Source of the DNA: Maribellus maritimus
GTDB taxonomy: Bacteria > Bacteroidota > Bacteroidia > Bacteroidales > Prolixibacteraceae
Reading direction: 5' to 3'
DNA length: 64,000 bases
NCBI RefSeq assembly: GCF_022267315.1
Contig: NZ_JAIKLE010000008.1
Span: 147,294-211,293, forward strand
Part shown: piece after piece, positions 40,119 to 49,816 of the stretch
Layout: each line of letters begins with the position of its first letter
How positions within the stretch are numbered: position 1 is the first letter of the stretch
Notes under the pieces: model-generated
What the model was told of the DNA's origin: nothing
The model's database searches: none
Seen by the model: the letters and a program-made list of their open reading frames with translations, nothing else
Made by a program: the position numbers and the translations under genes

Positions 40119-41060
40119 TCATTTTTTTTTCTTCATCCATACCGGAGTTGTGTCCGAATCGTGGTTTCGGCCAACGATCTCCCTGTACAGTTCGGGGCGC
40201 CGGGCATTTTTATATCTCCAACCTCCCGAAAGTTCAATCTTTTCTTTTGTAATTTTTGAAATCGTAATGTCGTCTTCAAAGGATTTTATTTCGGTTAAAA
40301 CTTCGCCAAATGGATCTATGATCATCGAATTGCCATTTTTCAGATGTTCGCCGTCATAACCAATCGGGTTTGTAAACGCATAATACACTCCGTTATCGTA
40401 AGCTCTGGCGGGCAGCCAACGCATTAGCCAGCGTCTGCCTTTAGGCCCGTCAAATTCCATTCGTAATGAAACAGGATCGTTTTCCCGGTTCTGCCAATAT
40501 TTATCTTCAACATAACCCCGGTGTGGCATTGCGGATGGTGTACAACCCGTAACGTGGGGGGCAAAAATTAATTCCGCTCCCAGGAGGCTTGTTGCCCGAA
40601 CATTTTCTATGACATTATTGTCATAACAAATTAAAATTCCGCATTTCCAACCAAGTAGGTCGAACACGCAATATTCGTTTCCGGCCGACATGTGCTTGCT
40701 GATAAACGGATGTATTTTTCTATATTTTGCGACCAATCCTTCTCCTGTAACACAGATATAGGTGTTGTATATTTTATTACCCGATTTTTCCACCAACCCC
40801 GCCAAAACCGGAATGTCCAATTCTCTGGAAATCGTTATTAATTCTCCGGTACTTTTTCCGTTTGGCACTTCCTCCGCCAGGTCAGTTATCTGTTCCAGGC
40901 TTAAATCTTTGGTAAAAGTGTAGGCCGTAATTGACATTTCGTGAAAACTAACCACATCCGCTCCTTTAGATTTTGCCTTTTCTGCAAGCTTACGAATTAC
41001 CGACAAATTGTATGTTTTATCTCCGTCTTTCGGTTGAAACTGGGCTACTGCTACTTTCAT
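40119..41060 (-). CDS. Nitrilase-superfamily carbon-nitrogen hydrolase
   Basis: 313 residues with the complete E-K-C triad: E41 (FHEMSITAYTF), K115 (KYRKIHPF) and C145 (GILICYDNNV). It hydrolyses a non-peptide C-N bond (amide, carbamoyl or nitrile); N-carbamoylputrescine-amidase-like members have a similar layout, but the substrate is not determinable here. No signal peptide. Monocistronic. Confidence 0.92.
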   Translation of the reverse strand: MKVAVAQFQPKDGDKTYNLSVIRKLAEKAKSKGADVVSFHEMSITAYTFTKDLSLEQITDLAEEVPNGKSTGELITISRELDIPVLAGLVEKSGNKIYNTYICVTGEGLVAKYRKIHPFISKHMSAGNEYCVFDLLGWKCGILICYDNNVIENVRATSLLGAELIFAPHVTGCTPSAMPHRGYVEDKYWQNRENDPVSLRMEFDGPKGRRWLMRWLPARAYDNGVYYAFTNPIGYDGEHLKNGNSMIIDPFGEVLTEIKSFEDDITISKITKEKIELSGGWRYKNARRPELYREIVGRNHDSDTTPVWMKKKK

Positions 41061-41216
41061 TTTTGTTCTTTTTCGTTGTAACTATGAATATCTGCGTATA
41101 TGTAAAAATTATATTTAAATTCCCAAAAATTCAGTCTCTCCAGATATGTCTTTTAAAAACGCTTTCAGTATGTCTGTTCCCAAAATCCTAAATACTGAAA
41201 TGTCAAAAAGGATGCG

Positions 41217-41996
41217 CTAACGGGTATAGGCTTCATTGTAATCCCGCTTTTTCTGCTCGTCGTCAAACCACTGTGTCATTTCTCCTTTTCCTGTCTGGTT
41301 ATTCAATAATTCAGCGTATGAAAATCCTTTAACATCAATACAATATTGAACCATAAGCCAATCCGAATAATAGTTTACAGGTGAAACTGTACCGTCAGAA
41401 AATTTTATAGCCCAAGCCTTTTCCGGGTCTACTTTCAAAAATTGATAAATGTTTTCATATAAATCGATCTGGTCTGTATTTTGACTTGAAATATATTCCG
41501 GATACCCTTCCCATTTCCAATCCGGAATATTTGCAATTGGGTTTGATTTCCAAAAACCAAATTTGTTGTTTTGATAGCAATGGACTGCTTCGTGAGCCAG
41601 AAGCTGTTCCTGGTTCCAATTGTATCCGTTTAATTCAACACGGTTACTTTGATAATCTGCACTACCCTGAAACACTACCTTGTTGTAAAATCCCCGGGCA
41701 AATGCCTTTCCCTGAATTTTTCCCAAAAGAATGGGATAAAAAGAACCATCGTTTAAACAGAGAGCAATTTAAAATACTGAATCAAATAACTCACTTTCTT
41801 TAAGCATCATTGTTGCTCCCTCTATTTGGTGAAAAAAACTTTTATCAATCTGTGTGTTGTGATAAACAATGTAATTCCAGATTTTTATCTGGCTGGCATA
41901 AAGCAAAGCAGGATTCAGCACGATTCCTGCCAACATTGTAAAAAGCAAAATGCCTGTCGCAGATAGCCTTATTGTCCATTTTTTCATTTTATTCAT
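41217..41996 (-). pseudogene. Putative HExxH zinc metallopeptidase, interrupted by an in-frame stop
   Basis: From ATG 41996 the frame encodes a signal/membrane anchor (RLSATGILLFTMLAGIVL) and reads to DSVF, then TAA at 41769-41771. After the stop the same frame continues without a gap (IALCLNDGSFYPILLGKIQ...) to 41217, including the zinc motif HEAVH in LLAHEAVHCYQNN. With the stop read as sense it is a single 258-residue protein. A single substitution (for example AAA to TAA) explains the break. The downstream part lacks its own ATG. Confidence 0.75.
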
Positions 41997-42003
41997 TATC
42001 GGA

Positions 42004-42492
42004 TTATCCGTTTTTTGACTTTAGTTTTACGATTACCTCTTTAAATATTAATATTATAAAAAGAACAATTAGAATTAACGTAATCTCCCGAATAGTTTTT
42101 AAAAGATCGTACTTTTTATATTCCTCTATAAACTTCCTTGGCGGCAATAGTGATATTTTACCTAAATGATATTGATTACTTATTGATTCCATATCCTTAA
42201 AACCTTGAACTTCTGCATCACCGGTTATTATACAATATTCTTTTGTTGAATTTGAATAATAAATAATTAAATCGGCAATTTTATTGATTAACGTAATTGA
42301 AACATCTATAGTCTCGTAATCACCGTTTGATTTTCTTAACAGTTTATAGTTTGAAAAATAATCGACTTTTTCTAAAAACACAGCATCAGATAATTGATAC
42401 AAGTCTTGTGGCAAATCATTCGTTTTTTTCATGATGAGCAAAACGAAAGCCAGAAGTAGTGAACTTACAGTGTAAGAAATTAACCTTTTCAT
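42004..42492 (-). CDS. Hypothetical membrane protein, 162 aa
   Basis: N-terminal hydrophobic helix (SYTVSSLLLAFVLLIMKK), a soluble region of about 100 residues, and a second helix near the C-terminus (ITLILIVLFIILIFKEVIV). Family not recognised. It precedes the interrupted HExxH gene by 7 bp, so the two were one operon, possibly a two-protein envelope function now half lost. Confidence 0.65.
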   Translation of the reverse strand: MKRLISYTVSSLLLAFVLLIMKKTNDLPQDLYQLSDAVFLEKVDYFSNYKLLRKSNGDYETIDVSITLINKIADLIIYYSNSTKEYCIITGDAEVQGFKDMESISNQYHLGKISLLPPRKFIEEYKKYDLLKTIREITLILIVLFIILIFKEVIVKLKSKNG

Positions 42493-42687
42493 CTTATTTT
42501 TTTGAAGTCAGCCATCCAAATCATTCTTTCAAACAATCAGGTTTTCAGACAATCCGTTGAGCACTGGTAAGCGTATTGCGATATTTATTGCATCCAAGGT
42601 TCAAATTGTAATACTTTTATCATACAATTACACTGCGATTACCCTTTTATTTGCATTGGTTTATCATCTCTTATCCTTCTTTTCTCT

Positions 42688-43746
42688 TCATACTTTTAAG
42701 GTCCATCCAAATTCATCATTTATTTTTCCCTGCTGAATACCAGTCAAAGTATCAAATAGTTGTAAAGAAACGCCACCAACTTTTCCTTCATTAATTTTAA
42801 AATCGGTTCCATTAAAACTTATTTCTCCAACGGGCGAAATAATTGCTGCTGTTCCGGTCCCAAAAACTTCTTCAAGCTGTCCGTTTAAAAGTGCTTTAAA
42901 TATTTCATCTATAGATATTCGTTTTTCTGTTACCTTAAGTCCATTCTTTCTCAACAGTTGAATTATTGAGTCTCTTGTGATTCCATCAAGAATGCTTCCA
43001 TTAAGTTCAGGAGTTAAAATCTCGTCGTTTATTTTAAAGAACACATTCATCGTTCCTACTTCTTCGATGTACTTTTGCTCCACGCCATCCAACCATAAAA
43101 CTTGAGCACAACCTTTCTTTTTTGCTTCAGTCTGAGCTTTTATACTGGCAGCATAATTTCCTGCCGTTTTTGCTTCACCAATTCCTCCGCGAACAGCTCT
43201 AACATATTTTTGTTCTACAAATATCTTTACAGGGTTAAAACCTTCGGGATAATATGCACCAACCGGTGAAGCAATAATCATAAACTTATACCTTTCTGCT
43301 GATCTTACTCCCACACTTGCATCCATGGCAAAAATAAAAGGGCGGATGTATAAACTACTTCCTGTTTCTTTTGGAATCCAGTCTTTATTCGCTTTTACAA
43401 GTTCAACAATGGCTTTCAGTGCAAACTTTTCATCCAGTGCCGGTATACATAAACGTTCACTCGACTTGTTTAAACGTTTAATGTTTTTCTCCGGTCTGAA
43501 AAGCAAAATCTCATCGTTGTCGGAAAAATATGCTTTTAATCCTTCGAATACTGATTGACCGTAATGAAAAACCATGGTTGATGGTTCAATACAAATTTTA
43601 TCGTAAGGCTTAATTTGCGGATTTTCCCAACCATTTTTCGAATAATCCATTTCGAACATATATTCAGCAAAATATTTTCCAAAGCCCAAATTTTTAAAAT
43701 CGGGCTTCGGCCTTTCTCTATTAGCCTTTGTAAAAACTATATTCAT
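42688..43746 (-). CDS. ilvE: Branched-chain amino acid aminotransferase (class IV PLP)
   Basis: 352 residues, the length of type-II branched-chain aminotransferases. PLP lysine K193 in GGIGEAKTAGNYAAS, with conserved FEGLKAY and EEVGTMNVFF and the VFGTGTAAIISPVG phosphate-binding region. It makes and degrades leucine, isoleucine and valine by exchange with glutamate. Monocistronic by spacing (195 bp to the hypothetical gene; 561 bp to dapB). Confidence 0.95.
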   Translation of the reverse strand: MNIVFTKANRERPKPDFKNLGFGKYFAEYMFEMDYSKNGWENPQIKPYDKICIEPSTMVFHYGQSVFEGLKAYFSDNDEILLFRPEKNIKRLNKSSERLCIPALDEKFALKAIVELVKANKDWIPKETGSSLYIRPFIFAMDASVGVRSAERYKFMIIASPVGAYYPEGFNPVKIFVEQKYVRAVRGGIGEAKTAGNYAASIKAQTEAKKKGCAQVLWLDGVEQKYIEEVGTMNVFFKINDEILTPELNGSILDGITRDSIIQLLRKNGLKVTEKRISIDEIFKALLNGQLEEVFGTGTAAIISPVGEISFNGTDFKINEGKVGGVSLQLFDTLTGIQQGKINDEFGWTLKV

Positions 43747-44307
43747 TATTAACTTTTTTATTGTACAACGATTTTCTCAACTCGCAGCTTAGCTAGTGTA
43801 TCCAAAAAGAGTAAAATCAAGCCGTTGAAATTAAAATATTTTATTCTTTTGAGGCTAATTTTCTTTCTAATTATTTTTAATATCCTCCGGTATATCGTCT
43901 TTGGCAGATTCCAGTTGTAACCTTTAAAATGTACAGTGTTTATGAATTGAACGACAACTGCATCTATGTATTGTGATATTTAGCTATACTCTGATATATG
44001 TTTATATTTATAAATCGGGGAATAAATCTCTTGTCTCCTTTTATCTTCGGATACTGCCGCATCATCCAGAGCCCCAATGGAAAGCAGTGCTCGACAATTG
44101 ATACTAAAAATGATCAAAAAGGAATGATTACCTTTCGAAAAAAAGAACCCTCCCCAAAACCTCATTCACAAAAACGGGGCAAAACACTGTTTTGTCCGCG
44201 TTCATAAATCATTGGTCGAAATATGTATTACTTTTAAATCATACTGGCTACATTAGCGTAATATTTTATCTTTGTCACTTATTTTAAAATTAAGCAGATA
44301 AATTAAT
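43747..44307. other. Divergent intergenic region between ilvE and dapB
   Basis: 561 bp; short frames here (60-70 codons) are not credible. The only solid element is the dapB promoter box at 44267-44274. Confidence 0.5.
44267..44274 (+). promoter_or_regulatory. TAnnTTTG -7 promoter box of the dapB-lepB operon
   Basis: TATCTTTG, exact consensus, 33 bases before the dapB ATG. Confidence 0.6.
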
Positions 44308-45024
44308 ATGAAAATTGCTTTAATCGGTTACGGGAAAATGGGGAAAGAAATTGAAAAAATCGCTGTTTCCCGGGGACATGAGATAGGTTTAAAAATTGAC
44401 ATCGATAATCCTCAGGACTTAACACCCGAAAATTTAAAAAAATGTGATGTAGCCATTGAGTTTACCATCCCTGCATCGGCTGTAAAAAACTACTATACCT
44501 GTTTTGAAGCCGGAACTCCGGTGGTAAGCGGTACAACCGGCTGGCTTGGTAACAAAGAAGAAGTTTACAATAAATGCAGCGAAACAAACGGTACATTTTT
44601 TTACGCAAGCAATTTCTCGATTGGAGTAAACCTGTTTTTCGAATTAAATAAAAAACTGGCTGAACTTATTGCTCCCTACCCAAACTATGACGTTGAAATG
44701 ACCGAGGTTCATCACATACATAAGCTGGATGCACCAAGTGGTACTGCCATTAGTCTGGCGGAAGACATTCTGGAAAAGATTTCGCATAAAAATGCCTGGG
44801 TGAATGATACTTCACCTGCCCAAAATGAATTCAATATAAAATCGGAACGCCGTGGAGAAGTACCAGGAATTCATTCGGTAAAATACGAATCGGAAGTAGA
44901 TTTTATTGAAATTACACACAGCGTAAAAAGCAGGAGTGGTTTAGCTTTTGGTGCTGTTTTGGCAGCCGAATACTGCAAGGATAACAAGGGTATTCTTACC
45001 ATGAAAGATTTACTGAATATTTAA
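44308..45024 (+). CDS. dapB: 4-hydroxy-tetrahydrodipicolinate reductase
   Basis: 238 residues. N-terminal Rossmann motif IGYGKMGKE and the substrate-binding signature VHHIHKLDAPSGTA. It catalyses the second committed step of lysine and diaminopimelate biosynthesis in the cytoplasm. It precedes lepB by 18 bp; this dapB-lepB pair is common in Bacteroidota. Confidence 0.97.
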   Translation: MKIALIGYGKMGKEIEKIAVSRGHEIGLKIDIDNPQDLTPENLKKCDVAIEFTIPASAVKNYYTCFEAGTPVVSGTTGWLGNKEEVYNKCSETNGTFFYASNFSIGVNLFFELNKKLAELIAPYPNYDVEMTEVHHIHKLDAPSGTAISLAEDILEKISHKNAWVNDTSPAQNEFNIKSERRGEVPGIHSVKYESEVDFIEITHSVKSRSGLAFGAVLAAEYCKDNKGILTMKDLLNI

Positions 45025-45042
45025 AAATTTATAATAGATATA

Positions 45043-46380
45043 ATGAGGAATTTATTATCAAATAAATGGTTTAAATTTATTTCCGTTGGCTTGTTGTACA
45101 GCCTGTGGGTACTATGGCTAGGCAGTTACTGGTGGTTTATCGGGCTAGCCATAATTTTCGATATTTATATTACAGAAAAAGTACATTGGGCATTCTGGAA
45201 AAAGAAAAATCCGCCCAACGGGAAACAAACCAAATTTGTTGAATGGGTTGATGCCATTATTTTTGCAGTTATTGCAGCAACTTTTATCCGTATGTTTTTT
45301 ATTGAAGCATACACCATTCCTACTTCATCGATGGAGAAGTCTTTGCTGGTGGGCGATTACCTTTTTGTAAGCAAAACGGCTTACGGGCCCAAAACACCCA
45401 ATACACCGCTCTCCTTTCCCTTTGTTCATAACAAACTGCCACTTACGCACCATACAAAATCGTATGTGGAATGGATTAAACGTCCATACAAACGTTTAAA
45501 AGGATTTGGGGACATAAAAAACAACGATGTAGTGGTTTTCCATTTCCCGGAGGGGGACACGGTAGCCACCAACATTCCTACAGCAAGTTATTATCAACTT
45601 ATTCGGGAATATGGCCGGGAACGTGTTTGGAGTGACACACGTAACTTTGGCGAAATTATCGCTCATCCGGTTGACAAATGCGAAAATTACATTAAACGCT
45701 GTGTAGGAATTCCGGGCGATGAGATAAAAGTAGTAAACTCGCAACTTTTTGTAAACGGCGAACCACAAAAACATTACGAAGGAATGCAGTATGATTATGT
45801 GGTAAAAACCAACGGAACATCAATAAATTCAAAAAGACTGGATCAACTGCACATTGCCAACGACGACCGGACAGTTTCAGGAACTGGATATATCTTCCCG
45901 CTTACCGAAGAAAATGTAAACAAACTAAAGGAGTTTAACAATATCACTTCGGTTACAAAAATCGTTGAAGAACCCGGCGACTGGGACAGAAACGCTTTCC
46001 CGTCGGATGAAAATTATCCCTGGAACCGGGATAATTACGGGCCGCTGACGATCCCGGCAAGAGGAGCGACAATCTCGCTCACCACCGACAATCTGCCTTT
46101 ATACCAAAGAATTATCGATGTATACGAAAACAACGATTTGGAAGTAAATGGCGGACAAATACTAATCAATGGAGAAGCAGCAGACAGCTATACCTTTAAA
46201 ATGGATTATTACTGGATGATGGGTGACAACCGCGATAATTCTGCCGACTCACGTTTCTGGGGTTTTGTTCCGGAAGATCATGTGGTAGGAAAAGCCAAAT
46301 TTATATGGCTGTCATTGGATAAAGACAAAGGTTTTCCCAAAAATATCCGTATAAGAAGGATGTTCCAAACGATAAAATAA
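45043..46380 (+). CDS. lepB: Signal peptidase I
   Basis: 445 residues. N-terminal membrane segments, catalytic serine S96 in PTSSMEKSLLVGDYL and general-base lysine K218 in YIKRCVGIPGDE, with the terminal MMGDNRDNSADSRFWG box. The Ser-Lys spacing of 122 residues is much larger than in E. coli LepB (S90/K145), and a second insertion lies between the lysine and the GDNRDNS box, so two extra segments decorate the periplasmic domain. It cleaves signal peptides of exported proteins. Ends with an intrinsic terminator. Confidence 0.97.
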   Translation: MRNLLSNKWFKFISVGLLYSLWVLWLGSYWWFIGLAIIFDIYITEKVHWAFWKKKNPPNGKQTKFVEWVDAIIFAVIAATFIRMFFIEAYTIPTSSMEKSLLVGDYLFVSKTAYGPKTPNTPLSFPFVHNKLPLTHHTKSYVEWIKRPYKRLKGFGDIKNNDVVVFHFPEGDTVATNIPTASYYQLIREYGRERVWSDTRNFGEIIAHPVDKCENYIKRCVGIPGDEIKVVNSQLFVNGEPQKHYEGMQYDYVVKTNGTSINSKRLDQLHIANDDRTVSGTGYIFPLTEENVNKLKEFNNITSVTKIVEEPGDWDRNAFPSDENYPWNRDNYGPLTIPARGATISLTTDNLPLYQRIIDVYENNDLEVNGGQILINGEAADSYTFKMDYYWMMGDNRDNSADSRFWGFVPEDHVVGKAKFIWLSLDKDKGFPKNIRIRRMFQTIK

Positions 46381-46405
46381 AATAAAAAATATAAATTATT
46401 CGTTT

Positions 46406-46437
46406 AAAGGATGATAGGAAACTATTGTCCTTTTTTT
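46406..46437 (+). terminator. Intrinsic terminator of dapB-lepB
   Basis: AAAGGA...TCCTTT outer stem with ATAG/CTAT inner stem and GAAA loop, then seven T. Starts 26 bp after the lepB stop. Confidence 0.85.
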
Positions 46438-46459
46438 ATATTCACAAATAAAAAGAAAA

Positions 46460-46813
46460 ATGCAGGCTATAATCATTATTCTACTTATTTTGGCTGTTCT
46501 TCTGGTAATTTTTACTTTGCAAAATTCCTTGGAAATCACCATCAATGTTTTCTTTTGGGAAATAAAAGAGGCGCCCCTTGTTTTGGTATTGATCGGATGT
46601 ATCGTAATCGGATACATTTTAGCCATTATTTATTTTTATCCCAAAATCTGGAAATTAAAAAAGGAATACAACAAACTCATCAAGTTTAATTCTGAACTCA
46701 AAGAGCTGCACGAAATGAACCAGAAAAAAAGAAAAGTGGCCGAAGAGGAAATCGATCCGGAGGGAATTGAACTGGATGACGACGACGACGATGATTCTTT
46801 TTTTAAAGATTAA
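46460..46813 (+). CDS. LapA-like (DUF1049) inner-membrane protein
   Basis: 117 residues with two N-terminal transmembrane helices (IIIILLILAVLLVIFTLQNS and VLVLIGCIVIGYILAII, with the FTLQN motif of LapA), a coiled-coil-like cytoplasmic stretch and a strongly acidic tail of aspartates. LapA of Gammaproteobacteria is linked to LPS assembly; the function here is inferred only from the fold. Confidence 0.85.
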   Translation: MQAIIIILLILAVLLVIFTLQNSLEITINVFFWEIKEAPLVLVLIGCIVIGYILAIIYFYPKIWKLKKEYNKLIKFNSELKELHEMNQKKRKVAEEEIDPEGIELDDDDDDDSFFKD

Positions 46814-46873
46814 ACACTCTTATTTTCTATTCTCAAATACGACTTTCAATAAAATAAATTCCGAATGAATTTA

Positions 46874-46881
46874 TACATTTG
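46874..46881 (+). promoter_or_regulatory. TAnnTTTG -7 promoter box of the CotH-family gene
   Basis: TACATTTG, exact consensus. It overlaps the in-frame TTG at 46879, which is therefore not the likely start. Confidence 0.5.
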
Positions 46882-46932
46882 CGTCCGGGCATCGAAATGA
46901 TGCTGAAAACTAAAATGCAAACTAAACCTGAA

Positions 46933-48552
46933 ATGAGATTTTTTTCTTCTATATCAGTATCCTTTTTTATTTATCTTATTTTCTTCAATTCTCTAAAAAT
47001 CAAAGCTCAAAATACTGATTTCTCAACCGACTTACCCCTCATCATTATTAATACCAACGGCCAGGAAATCGTTGATGAGCCCAAAATAACAGCCACGCTA
47101 AAAATTATTTCAAATGCCAACGGAATAAACCGGGCAACGGACGCCCCAACCGGTTATAATGGCCGGATTGGAATTGAAGTCAGGGGAAGCAGTTCCCAAT
47201 ATTATCCTCAGCGTCCTTTTTTATTCGAAACGCGCGATGAAAACGGAGAAAACCTGAATGTTTCTATCCTGGGCCTTCCCGAAGAAAACGACTGGATTTT
47301 ACTATCGAACTATAATGACAAATCCTTTATGCGAAACATTCTTGGCTATAAACTTTTTGAACTGAGCGGGCATTATGCTCCCCGGGCCAAACTGGTTGAC
47401 GTCATCATCAACAACACCTACGAAGGAATTTATGTACTTACCGAAAAAATAAAACAGGATAAAAACCGTGTCGATATTGCCAAATTAAAACCCAGTGATA
47501 ATGCCGGAGATGAAGTGACAGGTGGCTATATTTTTAAAATTGACTACTGGAATGAAAACGACAGTTGGAAATCGCCCTACTCTCCCATCGACCATCCGGC
47601 GTTTGAAGTTCATTTTGTTTACCACGACCCCGATTGGGAGGAACTGAGTTTTCAGCAAAAAGATTATATAAAAAATTATGTCACTTCTTTTGAGACAGCT
47701 TTGTACGGGCCAGATTTTAAAAATCTGCAAAAAGGCTATCCCAATTTTATCGATGAAGAAAGTTTTATCGATTATTTTATTGTGAGTGAAATCTCGCGAA
47801 ATAATGATGGTTTTAAAAAGAGCCGCTATTTTCACAAAGATAAAAATGGGAAGATCGCTGCCGGACCGGTGTGGGATTTTGACTGGGCGTGGAAAAATAT
47901 CAACGAGTGTTTCATTTTTAAAGCTACTAATGGCTCCGGATGGTCATACAAAATAAATGATTGTAATCCATGGGTAAAATCACCAGGTTGGATGATTCAG
48001 CTATTTGATGACTTTTATTTCAGACAGAAAACCAACTGCCGGTATTTCCACTTGCGTGAAACGGTGCTGAGCAACGAAAATATTCTGGGAATGGTCGATT
48101 CATTATACAACGTGGTAAAAAATGCGCAGCTCCGGCATTTCGGGAAATACCAGATACTGGGAATAAATGTTGGGGCTCCCGAGGTGGATGAGCAGCCGCA
48201 AACATTTGAAGGTGAAGTTGAAAAACTGAAACGCTGGATCACTTTGCGGCTCAACTGGCTCGACAACAACATGCTGGGAGATTGCAACGGGGAACCACCT
48301 GTTGAACTGGCTTTGGGCGAAACATTTATGGTTTATCCCAATCCTGCCACTTCTGAAATAAATATATTGGCAAAAGACCTTATCAAACAAATGCAACTTT
48401 TCGATTTTACCGGAAGACAAATTTATACATCCCCTTCTGTATTTAATAAGTCGTTCCAAATAAATGCTTCTGCTTTATCCAAGGGAGTTTATATATTGAA
48501 AATAAAAGGAGTTGACGGAAAAACATCCACTCAAAAGGTGATTCTAAAATAG
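46933..48552 (+). CDS. CotH-kinase-family secreted protein with T9SS sorting tail
   Basis: About 539 residues if translation starts at the ATG at 46933, which opens a clean signal peptide (MRFFSSISVSFFIYLIFF). ATGs at 46897, 46900 and 46915 and a TTG at 46879 are also in frame, but the first two lie very close to the predicted transcription start. CotH-type kinase-like domain in the middle (VRGSSSQYYPQRPF, EENDWILLSNYNDKSFMRN, GPVWDFDWAWKN). The last about 75 residues (YPNPATSEINI ... YILKIKGVDGKT) are the Por-type T9SS C-terminal sorting domain, so the protein is exported across the outer membrane and anchored or released. The gene ends 7 bp from the convergent acetylesterase frame. Confidence 0.88.
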   Translation: MRFFSSISVSFFIYLIFFNSLKIKAQNTDFSTDLPLIIINTNGQEIVDEPKITATLKIISNANGINRATDAPTGYNGRIGIEVRGSSSQYYPQRPFLFETRDENGENLNVSILGLPEENDWILLSNYNDKSFMRNILGYKLFELSGHYAPRAKLVDVIINNTYEGIYVLTEKIKQDKNRVDIAKLKPSDNAGDEVTGGYIFKIDYWNENDSWKSPYSPIDHPAFEVHFVYHDPDWEELSFQQKDYIKNYVTSFETALYGPDFKNLQKGYPNFIDEESFIDYFIVSEISRNNDGFKKSRYFHKDKNGKIAAGPVWDFDWAWKNINECFIFKATNGSGWSYKINDCNPWVKSPGWMIQLFDDFYFRQKTNCRYFHLRETVLSNENILGMVDSLYNVVKNAQLRHFGKYQILGINVGAPEVDEQPQTFEGEVEKLKRWITLRLNWLDNNMLGDCNGEPPVELALGETFMVYPNPATSEINILAKDLIKQMQLFDFTGRQIYTSPSVFNKSFQINASALSKGVYILKIKGVDGKTSTQKVILK

Positions 48553-48559
48553 CATACAA

Positions 48560-49816
48560 CTAGCTGCCTTCCGGTTTTACAGTTGATGCCGGCAAACTTT
48601 GAGGCCAGTAAAAATCAGCAAAATTATCGGGTTTTGCAGGATCATATACAGGCAAATCATCAATCAGGAATTTTACCAAATCTATTTGCTGCTCTTTTAT
48701 TCCCTGAACAATACATTTTGCCAGCTGGTAAGCTCCATACGGATTAAAATGTGTGTTGTCAGCCAGCGGCTTTTCCTGTGCAGGAAAAGTTCCCGCCGGG
48801 TAATGTACAAATGCCTTTTTTGAGTCCTCCGGTCCCAAAGCTTCATAAAATTCTTTGCTCATGCCATTCAAATCGATAAGTGGTACGTTTTCCTCTTTTG
48901 CAGTTTGCCGCATCGCTTCAGGGTATTGGTCAAGAGTATTTATAATTTTGCCGTTTTCGTCAAAATTACGTCGGTGCATGGACGTTACCAACACAGGCTT
49001 TCCGCCTTTTTCTCTTGCTCCGTTTATAAAATATTTGAGCTCATCTTTGTAGGTGGTAAATGGTTCTACATGCGCACCACCCGGTTTCTGATCATTGTGG
49101 GCAAATTCAATAAACAAATAATCCCCTACATTCATCTCGCTTAAAATCTTTGTCAAACGATTTTCAGCTTTAAAACTCCGCAAAGTCTCCCCTGATTCGG
49201 CAAAATTAGCGACCACAATTTCGGGTTTTAAAAACCGCGGAAGCATCTGTCCCCACGAAGCCCACGGTTCGTATTCCTGATCAGTTACAGTTGAATTTCC
49301 GGCCAGAAAAATTACCGGCACATCTTCCATTTCTGTTATACTGACCGATGAGACACAAGGCTTCCTGCCATTAAATTCCAGGTTCAACTTGTTGTCCCAG
49401 TTATTAAAAACCATTTCCCGGGGCTTTCGTTTTATTCTTTCAGTAGCACTAATTTGCGGAGAACGAACATCAAGCAAGAACGTTTTTTTTACAACTTCTC
49501 CTGCCGTAGTATGAATATCCTCCAACATTAAGCGGCGGGATTCTGCTTTTACCGTCGTCGCTGAACCATCATTTGAAGCGCCCAGTGTAAGTGTAACCTC
49601 ATACCGTCCTTCCGGCACTTTAACATTAAAATAAATGGGCTGATCCGATGTGATAAAATCGCCGGTAAGTGCATCGTCCGAACTTTGTTTATCAACAATA
49701 GCCGAAGTGTTTGTAAATCCAAATCCCCGTGCATCTGTATACAATATATTGGAATTTACTTTTTGGTATCCTTCTTTTTCAGTTCCGTTTCCAAAGTCAA
49801 ACCTCCACTCACGGGC
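48560..49816 (-). CDS. CE12-type rhamnogalacturonan acetylesterase module, lacks own start
   Basis: SGNH hydrolase core with the nucleophile block (AGNSTVTDQ), EFAHNDQKPG and DNTHFNPYGAYQLA (catalytic Asp-His). It removes acetyl groups from rhamnogalacturonan. The first frame residues (REWRFDFGNGTEKEGYQKV) are the usual N-terminal beta-sandwich opening of this family, yet there is no ATG or signal peptide; the first possible start is a TTG at 49744, inside that domain. The open frame runs back to the A10 tract at 49817-49826, where it meets the GH105 frame, so it is best read as the second module of a frameshifted GH105-CE12 fusion. Confidence 0.8.
   Translation of the reverse strand, partial: AREWRFDFGNGTEKEGYQKVNSNILYTDARGFGFTNTSAIVDKQSSDDALTGDFITSDQPIYFNVKVPEGRYEVTLTLGASNDGSATTVKAESRRLMLEDIHTTAGEVVKKTFLLDVRSPQISATERIKRKPREMVFNNWDNKLNLEFNGRKPCVSSVSITEMEDVPVIFLAGNSTVTDQEYEPWASWGQMLPRFLKPEIVVANFAESGETLRSFKAENRLTKILSEMNVGDYLFIEFAHNDQKPGGAHVEPFTTYKDELKYFINGAREKGGKPVLVTSMHRRNFDENGKIINTLDQYPEAMRQTAKEENVPLIDLNGMSKEFYEALGPEDSKKAFVHYPAGTFPAQEKPLADNTHFNPYGAYQLAKCIVQGIKEQQIDLVKFLIDDLPVYDPAKPDNFADFYWPQSLPASTVKPEGS

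Noticed and set aside
43980..44207. Overlapping opposite-strand frames of 61 and 69 codons between ilvE and dapB
   Set aside because: Mutually overlapping, without recognisable sequence features; treated as chance frames.
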